The notes under the pieces are model-generated. The model worked only from the letters and a program-made list of their open reading frames with translations, had not been told where the DNA came from and ran no database searches. A stretch of 16,979 bases of DNA from an uncultured Eubacteriales bacterium. Its GTDB lineage: Bacteria; Bacillota; Clostridia; Lachnospirales; Anaerotignaceae. A program made the position numbers and the translations under genes. Below, piece after piece: positions 1-6,425 of the stretch (positions within the stretch are counted from its first letter, which is position 1; each line of letters opens with the position of its first letter). The stretch lies in NCBI GenBank assembly GCA_902406135.1, contig CABPCX010000009.1:1-16979 (forward strand). The letters are read 5' to 3'.

Positions 1-1410
1 GAAATGACAGGAGACGATGTATATCTGACCATAGATATGGATATACAGGAACTTGCCTATGAACTGCTTGGAGACAATAAGGGAGCGGCGGTGGTAATGG
101 ACCCTACGACAGGAAGCATTATAGCCATGGCCTCAACTCCGTCATTTGACCCCAATACAGTAAAAGAGGACTGGTCTGAACTTTCAACCGATGAGGACAG
201 CCCCATGTTAAACAGAGCAACTCAGGGTCTGTATCCGCCGGGCTCAACATTTAAGATAGTTACGGCACTGTCAGCCATGAGGAATATGGATGACCTTGAT
301 AATTTTGTATTTGACTGTGAAGGCGAAGTACAGCTTGGCGATAAAATAATACACTGCTTTAATTCAAAAGTACATGGTGTGCTGTCTATAGATGATGCTA
401 TGGCATATTCATGTAACTGTACTTTTGCATCCATTGGTGAAGAAATAGGCTCTGCAAAGCTTAGACAGACTGCCGATGACTTAAATATGAATGCGGATAT
501 AACCTTTGACCTGCCGCTTTCCGATACAATAGTATCATTAAGCAGATTCTCAAGTATGAGTGAGCTTGCGGAAACATCCATAGGACAGGGTAAAACCCTT
601 GTAACGCCTTTATATATGGCTATGCTTATATCATCGGTGGCAAATGACGGTGTTATGATGCAGCCCTATATGATAGAGAAGGTAACGGATTCAAACGGTA
701 ATGCAAAAACGACTACAATACCTAAGGTATATGATACGGTTATGACTCCCGAAGAAGCTGACAGACTTACGGAAATGCTTACGGAAGTAGTCAACAGAGG
801 AACCGGAACAGCCGCTTCACTCAGAGGGTATCAGGCAGCCGGAAAGACAGGAACAGCCGAGAATGAAAACGAATACGACCACAGCTGGTTTGTAGGATTT
901 GCTTCAACCGATAAACCCGAAGTTGCCGTTGCCGTTATACTTGAAAATGTCAGCGGCTCAGCAAGAGCAACACCCATTGGCGGAAAGCTTATACAGGCTG
1001 TGCTTGACAAGAAATATAATGGAGATATAAACAACAATAACTATACATATAATCCTCCTGTAGAGGAAGAACCTGACAATGGTGATGACCTGAACAGTGA
1101 GACAGATATAGTAGAAGATGTTGTTGCACCTGAAGATGATTATGTTATTGGAAGTGACCAGCTTCCTGATACCGGCCAAAACGGAGACCAGACCGGAGGC
1201 CAGACCGGACAGGAAAATGGTGACCCGAACATAAACGGTCCGGGTGACAGTACGAAAAACGGAGAAAATACGGGAAATAATGACAACACCGAAAACGGTG
1301 AAACGACGGAAAATACAGATAATACTGATAACACAGGGAACGGCGAACAAGCCGTTCCCAATCAGTATGTAGATGAATATGGACATGAACTTGCTATAGT
1401 TAACAAGTGA
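1..1410 (+). CDS. Class B penicillin-binding protein (transpeptidase domain), 5' end missing
   Basis: The gene enters from the left edge: the reading frame is open from base 1, so the ATG at base 4 is probably internal. The protein is the transpeptidase part of a class B PBP, which cross-links peptidoglycan stem peptides outside the membrane. All three penicilloyl-serine transferase motifs are visible, counted from Met at base 4: SxxK as STFK at residues 81-84 (nucleophile S81), SxN as SCN at 136-138, and KTG at 281-283 followed by TA. Any N-terminal anchor and dimerisation domain would lie upstream. After about residue 340 the protein changes to an acidic tail rich in Asn, Gly, Thr and Asp of roughly 110 residues, ending in a more ordinary sequence (VPNQYVDEYGHELAIVNK). 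The tail holds the short DNA repeat CCAGACCGGA at 1188-1197 and 1200-1209. FtsI-like, PbpA-like or SpoVD-like role cannot be separated here, so no symbol is given. Confidence 0.93.
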   Translation, partial: EMTGDDVYLTIDMDIQELAYELLGDNKGAAVVMDPTTGSIIAMASTPSFDPNTVKEDWSELSTDEDSPMLNRATQGLYPPGSTFKIVTALSAMRNMDDLDNFVFDCEGEVQLGDKIIHCFNSKVHGVLSIDDAMAYSCNCTFASIGEEIGSAKLRQTADDLNMNADITFDLPLSDTIVSLSRFSSMSELAETSIGQGKTLVTPLYMAMLISSVANDGVMMQPYMIEKVTDSNGNAKTTTIPKVYDTVMTPEEADRLTEMLTEVVNRGTGTAASLRGYQAAGKTGTAENENEYDHSWFVGFASTDKPEVAVAVILENVSGSARATPIGGKLIQAVLDKKYNGDINNNNYTYNPPVEEEPDNGDDLNSETDIVEDVVAPEDDYVIGSDQLPDTGQNGDQTGGQTGQENGDPNINGPGDSTKNGENTGNNDNTENGETTENTDNTDNTGNGEQAVPNQYVDEYGHELAIVNK

Positions 1411-1413
1411 GAG

Positions 1414-1449
1414 GGACAAACTTAGAAAAAAAGGTTTGTCCATTTTTTT
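1414..1449 (+). terminator. Intrinsic terminator of the PBP gene
   Basis: An 8-bp perfect stem, GGACAAAC (1414-1421) with GTTTGTCC (1434-1441), is followed at once by ATTTTTTT. It starts four bases after the PBP stop codon and separates this gene from the next promoter. Confidence 0.9.
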
Positions 1450-1490
1450 ATTAAAGAGAAATAGAGAGGCATTAAAATTTGATGAATAGG

Positions 1491-1519
1491 TTGAAAATAA
1501 AGCAAAAAAGCGGTATACT
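1491..1519 (+). promoter_or_regulatory. Sigma-A-type promoter for the Nudix/small-protein unit
   Basis: TTGAAA (1491-1496), a 17-base spacer, and TATACT (1514-1519). It lies between the PBP terminator and the GTG start at 1565, giving an expected 5' leader of about 35-40 bases. The nearby TTGACA at 1528-1533 has no -10 at proper spacing and is less likely. Confidence 0.65.
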
Positions 1520-1564
1520 AATAGCAATTGACAGATACACTATAAACTGTACGGAGGTAATCAG

Positions 1565-2024
1565 GTGATAGAAGCAGTCAGTTGTGGTGGCGTTGTGATC
1601 TGCAGGTGGAAGATTCTTCTTCTGTATAAAAATCAGAACGGACGCTATATGGCCTGGGTATTACCTAAAGGTACTGTAGAAGAAGGAGAAAGCGCTTAGA
1701 GAGGTTAACGAAGAATCAGGAGCCAATGGCCATGTCATTAAATACATTGGAAAGACCCAGTATGTATTCCGTGGCAATGATGATATGGTAAGTAAGTCTG
1801 TGCATTGGTATCTGATGTCTACGGATTCTTTCTACTGCAAGCCGCAAAGCGAAGAATTTTTCGCAGACGCAGGGTTTTACAAGTTCCATGAAGCATACCA
1901 TCTGCTGAAGTTCAATGATGAAAGACAGATGTTAAAAAGAGCGTTTTTTGAATACGCAGAGATGAAAAAAGCTGAAGGTATAACGCCAAGAAATGTAATC
2001 CTTAAGGGATACAATAACAATTAG
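1565..2024 (+). pseudogene. Nudix hydrolase gene, frameshifted within the Nudix box
   Basis: A GTG start at 1565 follows GGAGG (1553-1557, 7-base gap). The first frame encodes MIEAVSCGGVVICRWK and then PKGTVEEGESA before a TAG at 1697-1699. The other half of the Nudix signature, LREVNEESG, continues in another frame from about 1692 to the TAG at 2022-2024. The Nudix box is Gx5Ex7REUxEExGU; here Gx5E is intact, but only 7 bases separate the Glu codon from the Arg codon, where 21 are expected. That is a net loss of 14 bases, removing about four residues of the catalytic loop-helix and shifting the frame. The downstream frame still reads as a good protein (HWYLMSTDSFYCKPQSEEFF, EAYHLLKFNDERQ), so the break looks recent or is an error in the sequence. 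An intact protein would be about 157 residues. Its substrate cannot be told. Re-initiation at the ATG at 1785 would give only 79 residues without the active site. Confidence 0.85.
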
Positions 2025-2045
2025 CTTACGAAAGGAGAATTTACT

Positions 2046-2333
2046 ATGAAGAATTTAAGCGAAAACAGCTCAGAGCTCAGAGCATACATTGCCGGCCTTA
2101 GAGAGGAAGAAAACAGAAATAAACTTATAGGTCTTATAGTTGTTGGTTCTGTTTTAATCGGTCTTCTTGCAGCCGCTGTAGTATATCTTCTTAAAAAGAA
2201 GAGTGAAGAAGAATACTTTGATGACTGGGACGAAGAATGGGACGACGACGATGAGTGCTGCTGTGATGATGAATGCTGCTGTACAGACAGCGACGTTGAC
2301 AACAGCGTAAGAGTTGAGCCTTTCGAAAAGTAA
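2046..2333 (+). CDS. Small single-helix membrane protein with acidic Cys-triplet tail
   Basis: A 95-residue protein of unknown function, starting at ATG 2046 with AAAGGAG (2030-2036) upstream. Residues 1-26 are polar and charged. Residues 27-49 form one strongly hydrophobic helix (IGLIVVGSVLIGLLAAAVVY), and KKK directly after it suggests the C-terminus stays inside the cell. The tail from about 54 to 81 is almost entirely Asp/Glu with two Trp and two Cys triplets (71-73 and 77-79, separated by DDE). Such a tail could bind metal or take part in redox chemistry, but that is inference only. It starts 21 bases after the broken Nudix frame and ends at a strong terminator, so the two probably share the promoter at 1491. 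I believe similar small proteins occur in clostridia, but no named family can be given from sequence alone. Confidence 0.8.
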   Translation: MKNLSENSSELRAYIAGLREEENRNKLIGLIVVGSVLIGLLAAAVVYLLKKKSEEEYFDDWDEEWDDDDECCCDDECCCTDSDVDNSVRVEPFEK

Positions 2334-2353
2334 TTTCTTAATAGTGGGCATAA

Positions 2354-2400
2354 ACCGCGGGAGTGAAAGAAATAATAATTTTACTCCTGCGGTATTTTTT
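2354..2400 (+). terminator. Intrinsic terminator after the small membrane protein
   Basis: A long stem of about 15 pairs: 2354-2368 (ACCGCGGGAGTGAAA) pairs with 2379-2393 (TTTTACTCCTGCGGT), with two G-T pairs and a 10-base loop, followed by ATTTTTT. Confidence 0.92.
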
Positions 2401-2423
2401 ATAATGGACAAATTGAAAATAAA

Positions 2424-2452
2424 TGGAAAACACACGAATAAAGGTATATATT
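2424..2452 (+). promoter_or_regulatory. Possible promoter for the VTT-MATE-amidase group
   Basis: TGGAAA (2424-2429), a 17-base spacer and TATATT (2447-2452). The match is moderate, but position supports it: it lies between the terminator at 2400 and the first gene of the next co-directional group. Confidence 0.4.
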
Positions 2453-2531
2453 TAAAGTGTATCTAGCTGTTAAAGACAGAGTTTTGTATTTTTACTTCAG
2501 GGAGTTAGCATAAGAATTGAGGCGGAACATA

Positions 2532-3188
2532 ATGAAACCCGAAAGTAAGGAAATTTTAAAAGGAAGTATTCCCATAGTTATAATGGCCGTATGTATAGTG
2601 ACAGCGGTTATAGCTGTTATCGTCAATGACCTTTCGTTTGAGGACGTCTATAATTTTATTATGAATAACAGGACGGAAGCTCTCATAATAATACTTCTTC
2701 TCTATACCATAAAAAGTGTCACGGTTATTATATACTACAGTCTTCTGGTGGCACTTACCGGCTATATATTTGACCTGCCCACAGCGCTTATAGTAAATTC
2801 TGCCGGAACTTTGATTTGTCTTACGATTTCGTATATTATGGGATATTTTACAAAAAACGATGCGCTGGTTAAAAAGCTTGATAAATATCCTAAGATAAAA
2901 AAATATTTCAACAAATGCGAAGAAAACTCATTTCTGGTATGTTACATTCTTCATGCGCTGGGACTTTCTACTGAGATACTGGGAATAATATTCGGATTTT
3001 TGAAAATGCCGTATATTAAATACGTGGTAAGCAGTTTTATAGCAGTCGCACCGGGAATGATATGCGTGACTATATTCGGAAAAGAGCTGGATTTTACATC
3101 TCCGGCCTTTTGGATAGCCGTTGCCGTTGAAATAACGGTCATAGCTACAGCTTATTTATATTCCAATAAAAAACTGCTCAAAAAATAA
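2532..3188 (+). CDS. VTT-domain (TVP38/TMEM64, DedA-like) membrane protein
   Basis: A polytopic membrane protein of about 218 residues. There is an N-terminal helix (about residues 11-32), hydrophobic segments near 50-75 and 77-105, then a charged loop (KKLDKYPKIKKYF). The conserved C-terminal half reads LVCYILHALGLSTEILGIIF, then KMPYIKYVVSSFIAVAPG. That order of membrane re-entry, GxxxxP-type turn and Pro-Gly helix is characteristic of the VTT/SNARE-associated Golgi protein family. Related proteins in other organisms move or scramble lipids, but the substrate here is unknown. ATG 2532 was chosen because GGCGG (2521-2525) sits 6 bases upstream. A TTG at 2517, 12 bases after GGGAG, would add five residues and cannot be excluded. 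The MATE gene follows 22 bases downstream. Confidence 0.75.
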   Translation: MKPESKEILKGSIPIVIMAVCIVTAVIAVIVNDLSFEDVYNFIMNNRTEALIIILLLYTIKSVTVIIYYSLLVALTGYIFDLPTALIVNSAGTLICLTISYIMGYFTKNDALVKKLDKYPKIKKYFNKCEENSFLVCYILHALGLSTEILGIIFGFLKMPYIKYVVSSFIAVAPGMICVTIFGKELDFTSPAFWIAVAVEITVIATAYLYSNKKLLKK

Positions 3189-3210
3189 GAATTAAAAGGG
3201 GAAGTTGTAA

Positions 3211-4593
3211 TTGGAAAATAAGGAGTTTTTAGGGACTGAAAGAATAGGTAAGCTATTGTTTAAACTGGCTCTTCCGTCAGTAGTAGCACAGCTTGTAAAC
3301 CTTCTTTACAATATGGTAGACAGGGTTTATATAGGTCATATGGAGAATGTAGGAAGCCTTGCCCTTACGGGTGTAGGCGTATGTATGCCGGTAATTCTTC
3401 TTGTATCGGCTTTTGCCGCTCTGGTAGGAATGGGCGGAGCGCCTCAGGTATCCATATATATGGGAAAGAAAGATTATAAAACAGCCGAAAAAATAATGGG
3501 AAACTGTTTTGTATTCCTTATATTTATAAGTATAGTGCTTACGGGATTTTTATATATATTTGGAGAAGACCTTCTTCTCATATTCGGAGCCAGCGAAAAT
3601 ACCATAGGCTATGCCATTGACTATATGAACATTTATGTTATAGGAACAATATTTGTTCAGATGGCCCTTGGAATGAATATGTTCATAACATGTCAGGGAT
3701 TCACAAAAATAAGTATGCTTTCGGTAGTTATCGGAGCGGTACTCAATATAATACTTGACCCCATACTTATATTCAATTTTAATATGGGAGTAAAGGGAGC
3801 AGCTCTTGCAACTATAATTTCACAGGCCGTATCAGCCGTATGGGTAGTATCTTTCCTTGCAGGTAAAAAGAGCGGTATACGCCTTAAAAAAGAAAACTTC
3901 AAGGTTGACTTTAGAATACTGCTTCCCTGTCTTGCCCTTGGTGTATCACCATTCATAATGCAGGCTACAGAAAGCGTAATAAATATTTGCTTCAACTCAT
4001 CACTGCTCAAATACGGCGGAGACGTTGCCGTAGGAGCTATGACAGTTCTTTCAACAGTAATGCAGTTTTCAATGCTTCCTCTGCAGGGACTTACACAGGG
4101 AGCACAGCCCATTACAAGTTATAACTATGGAGCCGGAAATCCTGACAGAGTAAAGCAGTCATTTAAACTGCTTCTTATTTCCTGCTTTGTATACTCAATG
4201 CTTTTATGGTCACTTGTAATGATAATGCCTGAAAAATTTGTACTTATGTTTAACTCAGACCCTGAGCTTGTAAGCTATGGTTCATGGGCCATGAGAATAT
4301 ACTTTGCGGTATTAGGCATATTTGGTATACAGATTGCCTGCCAGCAGACATTTATCGCCATTGGAAATGCAAAAACATCACTTTTCCTTGCTGTTTTCAG
4401 AAAGATAATTCTGCTTATACCTCTTATTTATATACTGCCTAATTTCTTTGCTGATAAGGCCATGGCGGTTTACCTTGCAGAGCCCGTTGCGGACATTATA
4501 GCCGTAATTACAACGTCCATACTGTTTGCTAGATATTTCAGCAAGACATTAAAGAAGATGAAAGCAAATGAGGAAAATATAAAAACAGCTTGA
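3211..4593 (+). CDS. MATE family multidrug/metabolite efflux transporter
   Basis: A 460-residue membrane protein, the usual length for MATE exporters with twelve helices in two six-helix halves. These export drugs or metabolites across the cytoplasmic membrane using a Na+ or H+ gradient. The N-terminus carries the typical MATE opening (GKLLFKLALPSVVAQLVNLL, then NMVDRVYIGH). The second half repeats the pattern with ALGVSPFIMQATESVINIC and PLQGLTQGAQPITSYNYGAG, a well-conserved MATE segment. The start is TTG at 3211, supported by AAAAGGGGA at 3195-3203 and a gap of about 8 bases; no better ATG lies nearby. The next gene begins 21 bases after the stop, so the two are probably co-transcribed. 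The substrate cannot be predicted. Confidence 0.93.
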   Translation: MENKEFLGTERIGKLLFKLALPSVVAQLVNLLYNMVDRVYIGHMENVGSLALTGVGVCMPVILLVSAFAALVGMGGAPQVSIYMGKKDYKTAEKIMGNCFVFLIFISIVLTGFLYIFGEDLLLIFGASENTIGYAIDYMNIYVIGTIFVQMALGMNMFITCQGFTKISMLSVVIGAVLNIILDPILIFNFNMGVKGAALATIISQAVSAVWVVSFLAGKKSGIRLKKENFKVDFRILLPCLALGVSPFIMQATESVINICFNSSLLKYGGDVAVGAMTVLSTVMQFSMLPLQGLTQGAQPITSYNYGAGNPDRVKQSFKLLLISCFVYSMLLWSLVMIMPEKFVLMFNSDPELVSYGSWAMRIYFAVLGIFGIQIACQQTFIAIGNAKTSLFLAVFRKIILLIPLIYILPNFFADKAMAVYLAEPVADIIAVITTSILFARYFSKTLKKMKANEENIKTA

Positions 4594-4614
4594 TTTTAGA
4601 TAAGGAGGAATACA

Positions 4615-5448
4615 ATGAGAAAGATAAGAATATCACAAATACAAATGCCTGTTTATGCTGACAAAAAAGACACTGTGAAATACATAAGCGAAGCCGTTAA
4701 AAAAGCTTCCGAAAATTCTGATATTGTAACTCTTCCTGAAATGTTCTGCTGTCCATATCATGTAGATAATTTCCCTGTTTATGCTGAAAAAGAAGGCGGG
4801 GAAATGTGGCAGGTGTGCTCATCACTGGCAAAAGAAAATAATGTATATCTGTCAGGGGGCACAATGCCTGAAAAAGATGACGAGGGCAGAATATATAATA
4901 CGGCCTATGTTTTTGACAGACAGGGAAACTGCATAGCAAAACATAGGAAAATGCATCTGTTTGATATTAACGTCAAAGGAGGACAGTGTTTCAGAGAATC
5001 CGATACTCTCACTGCCGGAGACAGTGTAACAACATTTGAAACCGAGTTTGGAATATTTGGCATATGTATATGCTATGATATAAGATTTCCTGAATTATCA
5101 AGGTTAATGGCATTAAAGGGTGCACAAGTAATTTTAGTGCCCGCAGCCTTCAATATGACAACGGGACCTGCCCACTGGGAGCTTCTTTTCAGGTCTCAGT
5201 CCTTGAATAATCAGGTATATGCCATAGGTACGGCACCTTCTAGGGATTCTTCGGCATCCTATCAGTCATGGGGACACAGCATAATAACTGACCCCTGGGG
5301 AAGGGTAATAAGCCAGACAGACGAAAAAGAATGTATTATCAATACGGAAATAGACCTTGACTATATATTGGAAGTAAGGGACCAGATACCTGTATTGAAG
5401 CAGAGAAGGTCAGATGTATATACACTTACGGAAAATAATGCTGATTAA
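4615..5448 (+). CDS. Carbon-nitrogen hydrolase, Nit2/omega-amidase-like
   Basis: A 277-residue cytoplasmic hydrolase of the nitrilase superfamily. The catalytic triad is legible: Glu42 in LPEMF, Lys112 in HRKMHLFD and Cys153 in CICYDIRFPE. The pattern around these residues (HRKMHLFDINVKGG, CYDIRFPELSRLMALKGAQV, PAAFNMTTGPAHWELLFRSQ) is that of the Nit2/omega-amidase branch, whose members hydrolyse alpha-ketoglutaramate and related alpha-keto amides or repair deaminated metabolites. The precise substrate is inferred from family resemblance, and a role in another amide hydrolysis is possible. ATG 4615 has AAGGAGG (4601-4607) upstream at good spacing. It is the last gene of the VTT-MATE-amidase group and ends at a terminator shared with the convergent gene. 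Confidence 0.9.
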   Translation: MRKIRISQIQMPVYADKKDTVKYISEAVKKASENSDIVTLPEMFCCPYHVDNFPVYAEKEGGEMWQVCSSLAKENNVYLSGGTMPEKDDEGRIYNTAYVFDRQGNCIAKHRKMHLFDINVKGGQCFRESDTLTAGDSVTTFETEFGIFGICICYDIRFPELSRLMALKGAQVILVPAAFNMTTGPAHWELLFRSQSLNNQVYAIGTAPSRDSSASYQSWGHSIITDPWGRVISQTDEKECIINTEIDLDYILEVRDQIPVLKQRRSDVYTLTENNAD

Positions 5449-5452
5449 TATT

Positions 5453-5482
5453 AAAAAGCAGTCCATTTGGACTGCTTTTTTT
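5453..5482. terminator. Bidirectional intrinsic terminator between convergent genes
   Basis: A 12-bp perfect stem: AAAAAGCAGTCC (5453-5464), loop ATTT, GGACTGCTTTTT (5469-5480), continuing into T. It has A and T tracts on both sides, so it can stop transcription from the amidase gene and from the opposing DUF308 gene, whose stop codon overlaps it. Confidence 0.93.
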
Positions 5483-6152
5483 AGTCTTCTTTATCTTCAA
5501 TTATCATATCCTCAGGTTTGATGGTTTCTGTTTTTACATCTTCCTCAGGCGCATTGGGAATATCTTCTTCTTTGAATTCAGCGTTTATGGCATCTTCCTT
5601 AAGAACCATGGTACTCATAAGTTTAAAGGTTGTTATTATAGTGATTATATTTTGTATTCCGTCTACCAGAAGAGTTACGCCAAGCAGAAGTATGATTGCG
5701 GTAGTTACGCTGGATGAATTGATTATAAGGGAAATACCAAATACAATGGTGAACAGTGAGACAAGTAAAATAAGTCCCCACTTTTCAAGTCCCATTTTCT
5801 TTGCGTCAAATGATATTTTTATTTTATGGATACCGTCTGCTGTTATGGCAATTCCGGTTACCAGTGGAAATACCGGAAGTATTACTTTCGGAAAGAGTAA
5901 AAGCAGTCCTCCCGCTATTATAAGAAATATACCCAGCACTAAATTAAACTGAAATTTGATAGTTTTGTTGTTTTCCTTATTTTTCATAAACTGAGAAAGA
6001 CGCATAATGCCAAGTATCAGTATTGCCGCTCCAAGGGCATAGCACATCACAAGTATTGATGTGTGGGGCCAGGCTATAAAACATATTCCAAGTACAACGA
6101 ATATAAAAGCAAACGCTATATAAACTATAAGCGCTCTTTTCATAGTTTCCAT
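5481..6152 (-). CDS. DUF308 (HdeD-like) six-helix membrane protein
   Basis: A 223-residue membrane protein. Six hydrophobic segments lie at about residues 9-29, 33-51, 67-87, 90-107, 124-145 and 150-172, arranged as three pairs. The Gly-rich turns (FVVLGICFIAWP, LGIFLIIAGGLLLLFP, VFGISLIINSS, LLGVTLLVDGIQNI) match the DUF308/HdeD family. HdeD of enteric bacteria is linked to acid resistance, but the function in Firmicutes is unknown. From residue 182 on there is an acidic cytoplasmic tail (EEDIPNAPEEDVKTE, then EDMIIEDKED). The start ATG (complement of 6150-6152) has AAAGGA at 6163-6168 in the opposite strand, 10 bases away. The gene stands alone, with its own promoter at 6196-6224 and the shared terminator. 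Confidence 0.85.
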   Translation of the reverse strand: METMKRALIVYIAFAFIFVVLGICFIAWPHTSILVMCYALGAAILILGIMRLSQFMKNKENNKTIKFQFNLVLGIFLIIAGGLLLLFPKVILPVFPLVTGIAITADGIHKIKISFDAKKMGLEKWGLILLVSLFTIVFGISLIINSSSVTTAIILLLGVTLLVDGIQNIITIITTFKLMSTMVLKEDAINAEFKEEDIPNAPEEDVKTETIKPEDMIIEDKED

Positions 6153-6195
6153 TTTATTTCATCCTTTCGATTAGCTTAATCACTAAGTAAATATC

Positions 6196-6224
6196 ATTAT
6201 AATGTTTAATTTTCCAATTATCAA
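6196..6224 (-). promoter_or_regulatory. Promoter of the DUF308 gene
   Basis: On the minus strand: TTGATA (complement of 6219-6224), 17-base spacer, perfect TATAAT (complement of 6196-6201). It is about 44 bases upstream of the start codon and divergent from the his promoters. Confidence 0.7.
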
Positions 6225-6265
6225 TAACCTAAGGGTATTTAAAATATTTATATCTCAAGTATGAA

Positions 6266-6294
6266 TTAACAAAACTGTTTTTGAATGATATAAT
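6266..6294 (+). promoter_or_regulatory. Distal promoter candidate of the his operon
   Basis: TTAACA (6266-6271), 17-base spacer, then TATAAT (6289-6294) preceded by TGA, giving a perfect extended -10 (TGnTATAAT). The predicted start is near 6301, which would give hisZ a leader of about 125 bases. I find no T-box or attenuator in that leader. Confidence 0.55.
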
Positions 6295-6366
6295 TAATTA
6301 TGTCCATATCTGAGAAGGGTTTGATGTTAAATCCATGATAAAAAATGTAATTGTAGTTTGCTTTAC

Positions 6367-6395
6367 TTGACTACTACGCTAAAGTGTATTATAAT
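6367..6395 (+). promoter_or_regulatory. Proximal promoter of the his operon, with a dyad in its spacer
   Basis: TTGACT (6367-6372), 17-base spacer, perfect TATAAT (6390-6395). Predicted start near 6402, a short leader of about 24 bases before hisZ. The spacer contains an imperfect 14-bp dyad, TACGCTAAAGTGTA (6375-6388), where five of seven half-site positions are symmetric. It could be a repressor operator. Confidence 0.7.
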
Positions 6396-6425
6396 TAATT
6401 CCATTAAATAACGGGAGATATGACT

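Noticed and set aside
1159..1173. LPDTG in the PBP tail as a sortase (LPXTG) signal
   Set aside because: It is followed by about 80 polar residues and not by a hydrophobic segment with a basic end, so it cannot act as a C-terminal sorting signal.
958..1527. Long minus-strand frame opposite the PBP tail
   Set aside because: It is the antisense shadow of a low-complexity coding region plus the terminator, with no ribosome site and no family resemblance.
6300..6338. Short frame ATG at 6300 (about 12 codons) as a his leader peptide
   Set aside because: It contains no histidine codon, has no ribosome site, and its ATG coincides with the predicted transcript start of the distal promoter.
6353..6377. 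GTAGT...ACTAC inverted repeat across the -35 of the proximal his promoter
   Set aside because: The arms are only five bases, with two equally good partners for the right arm, so it is not convincing compared with the spacer dyad.
6153..6425. T-box or attenuator upstream of hisZ
   Set aside because: No T-box core, specifier structure or terminator hairpin with U tract is present in the region. The proximal promoter leaves only about 24 bases of leader.
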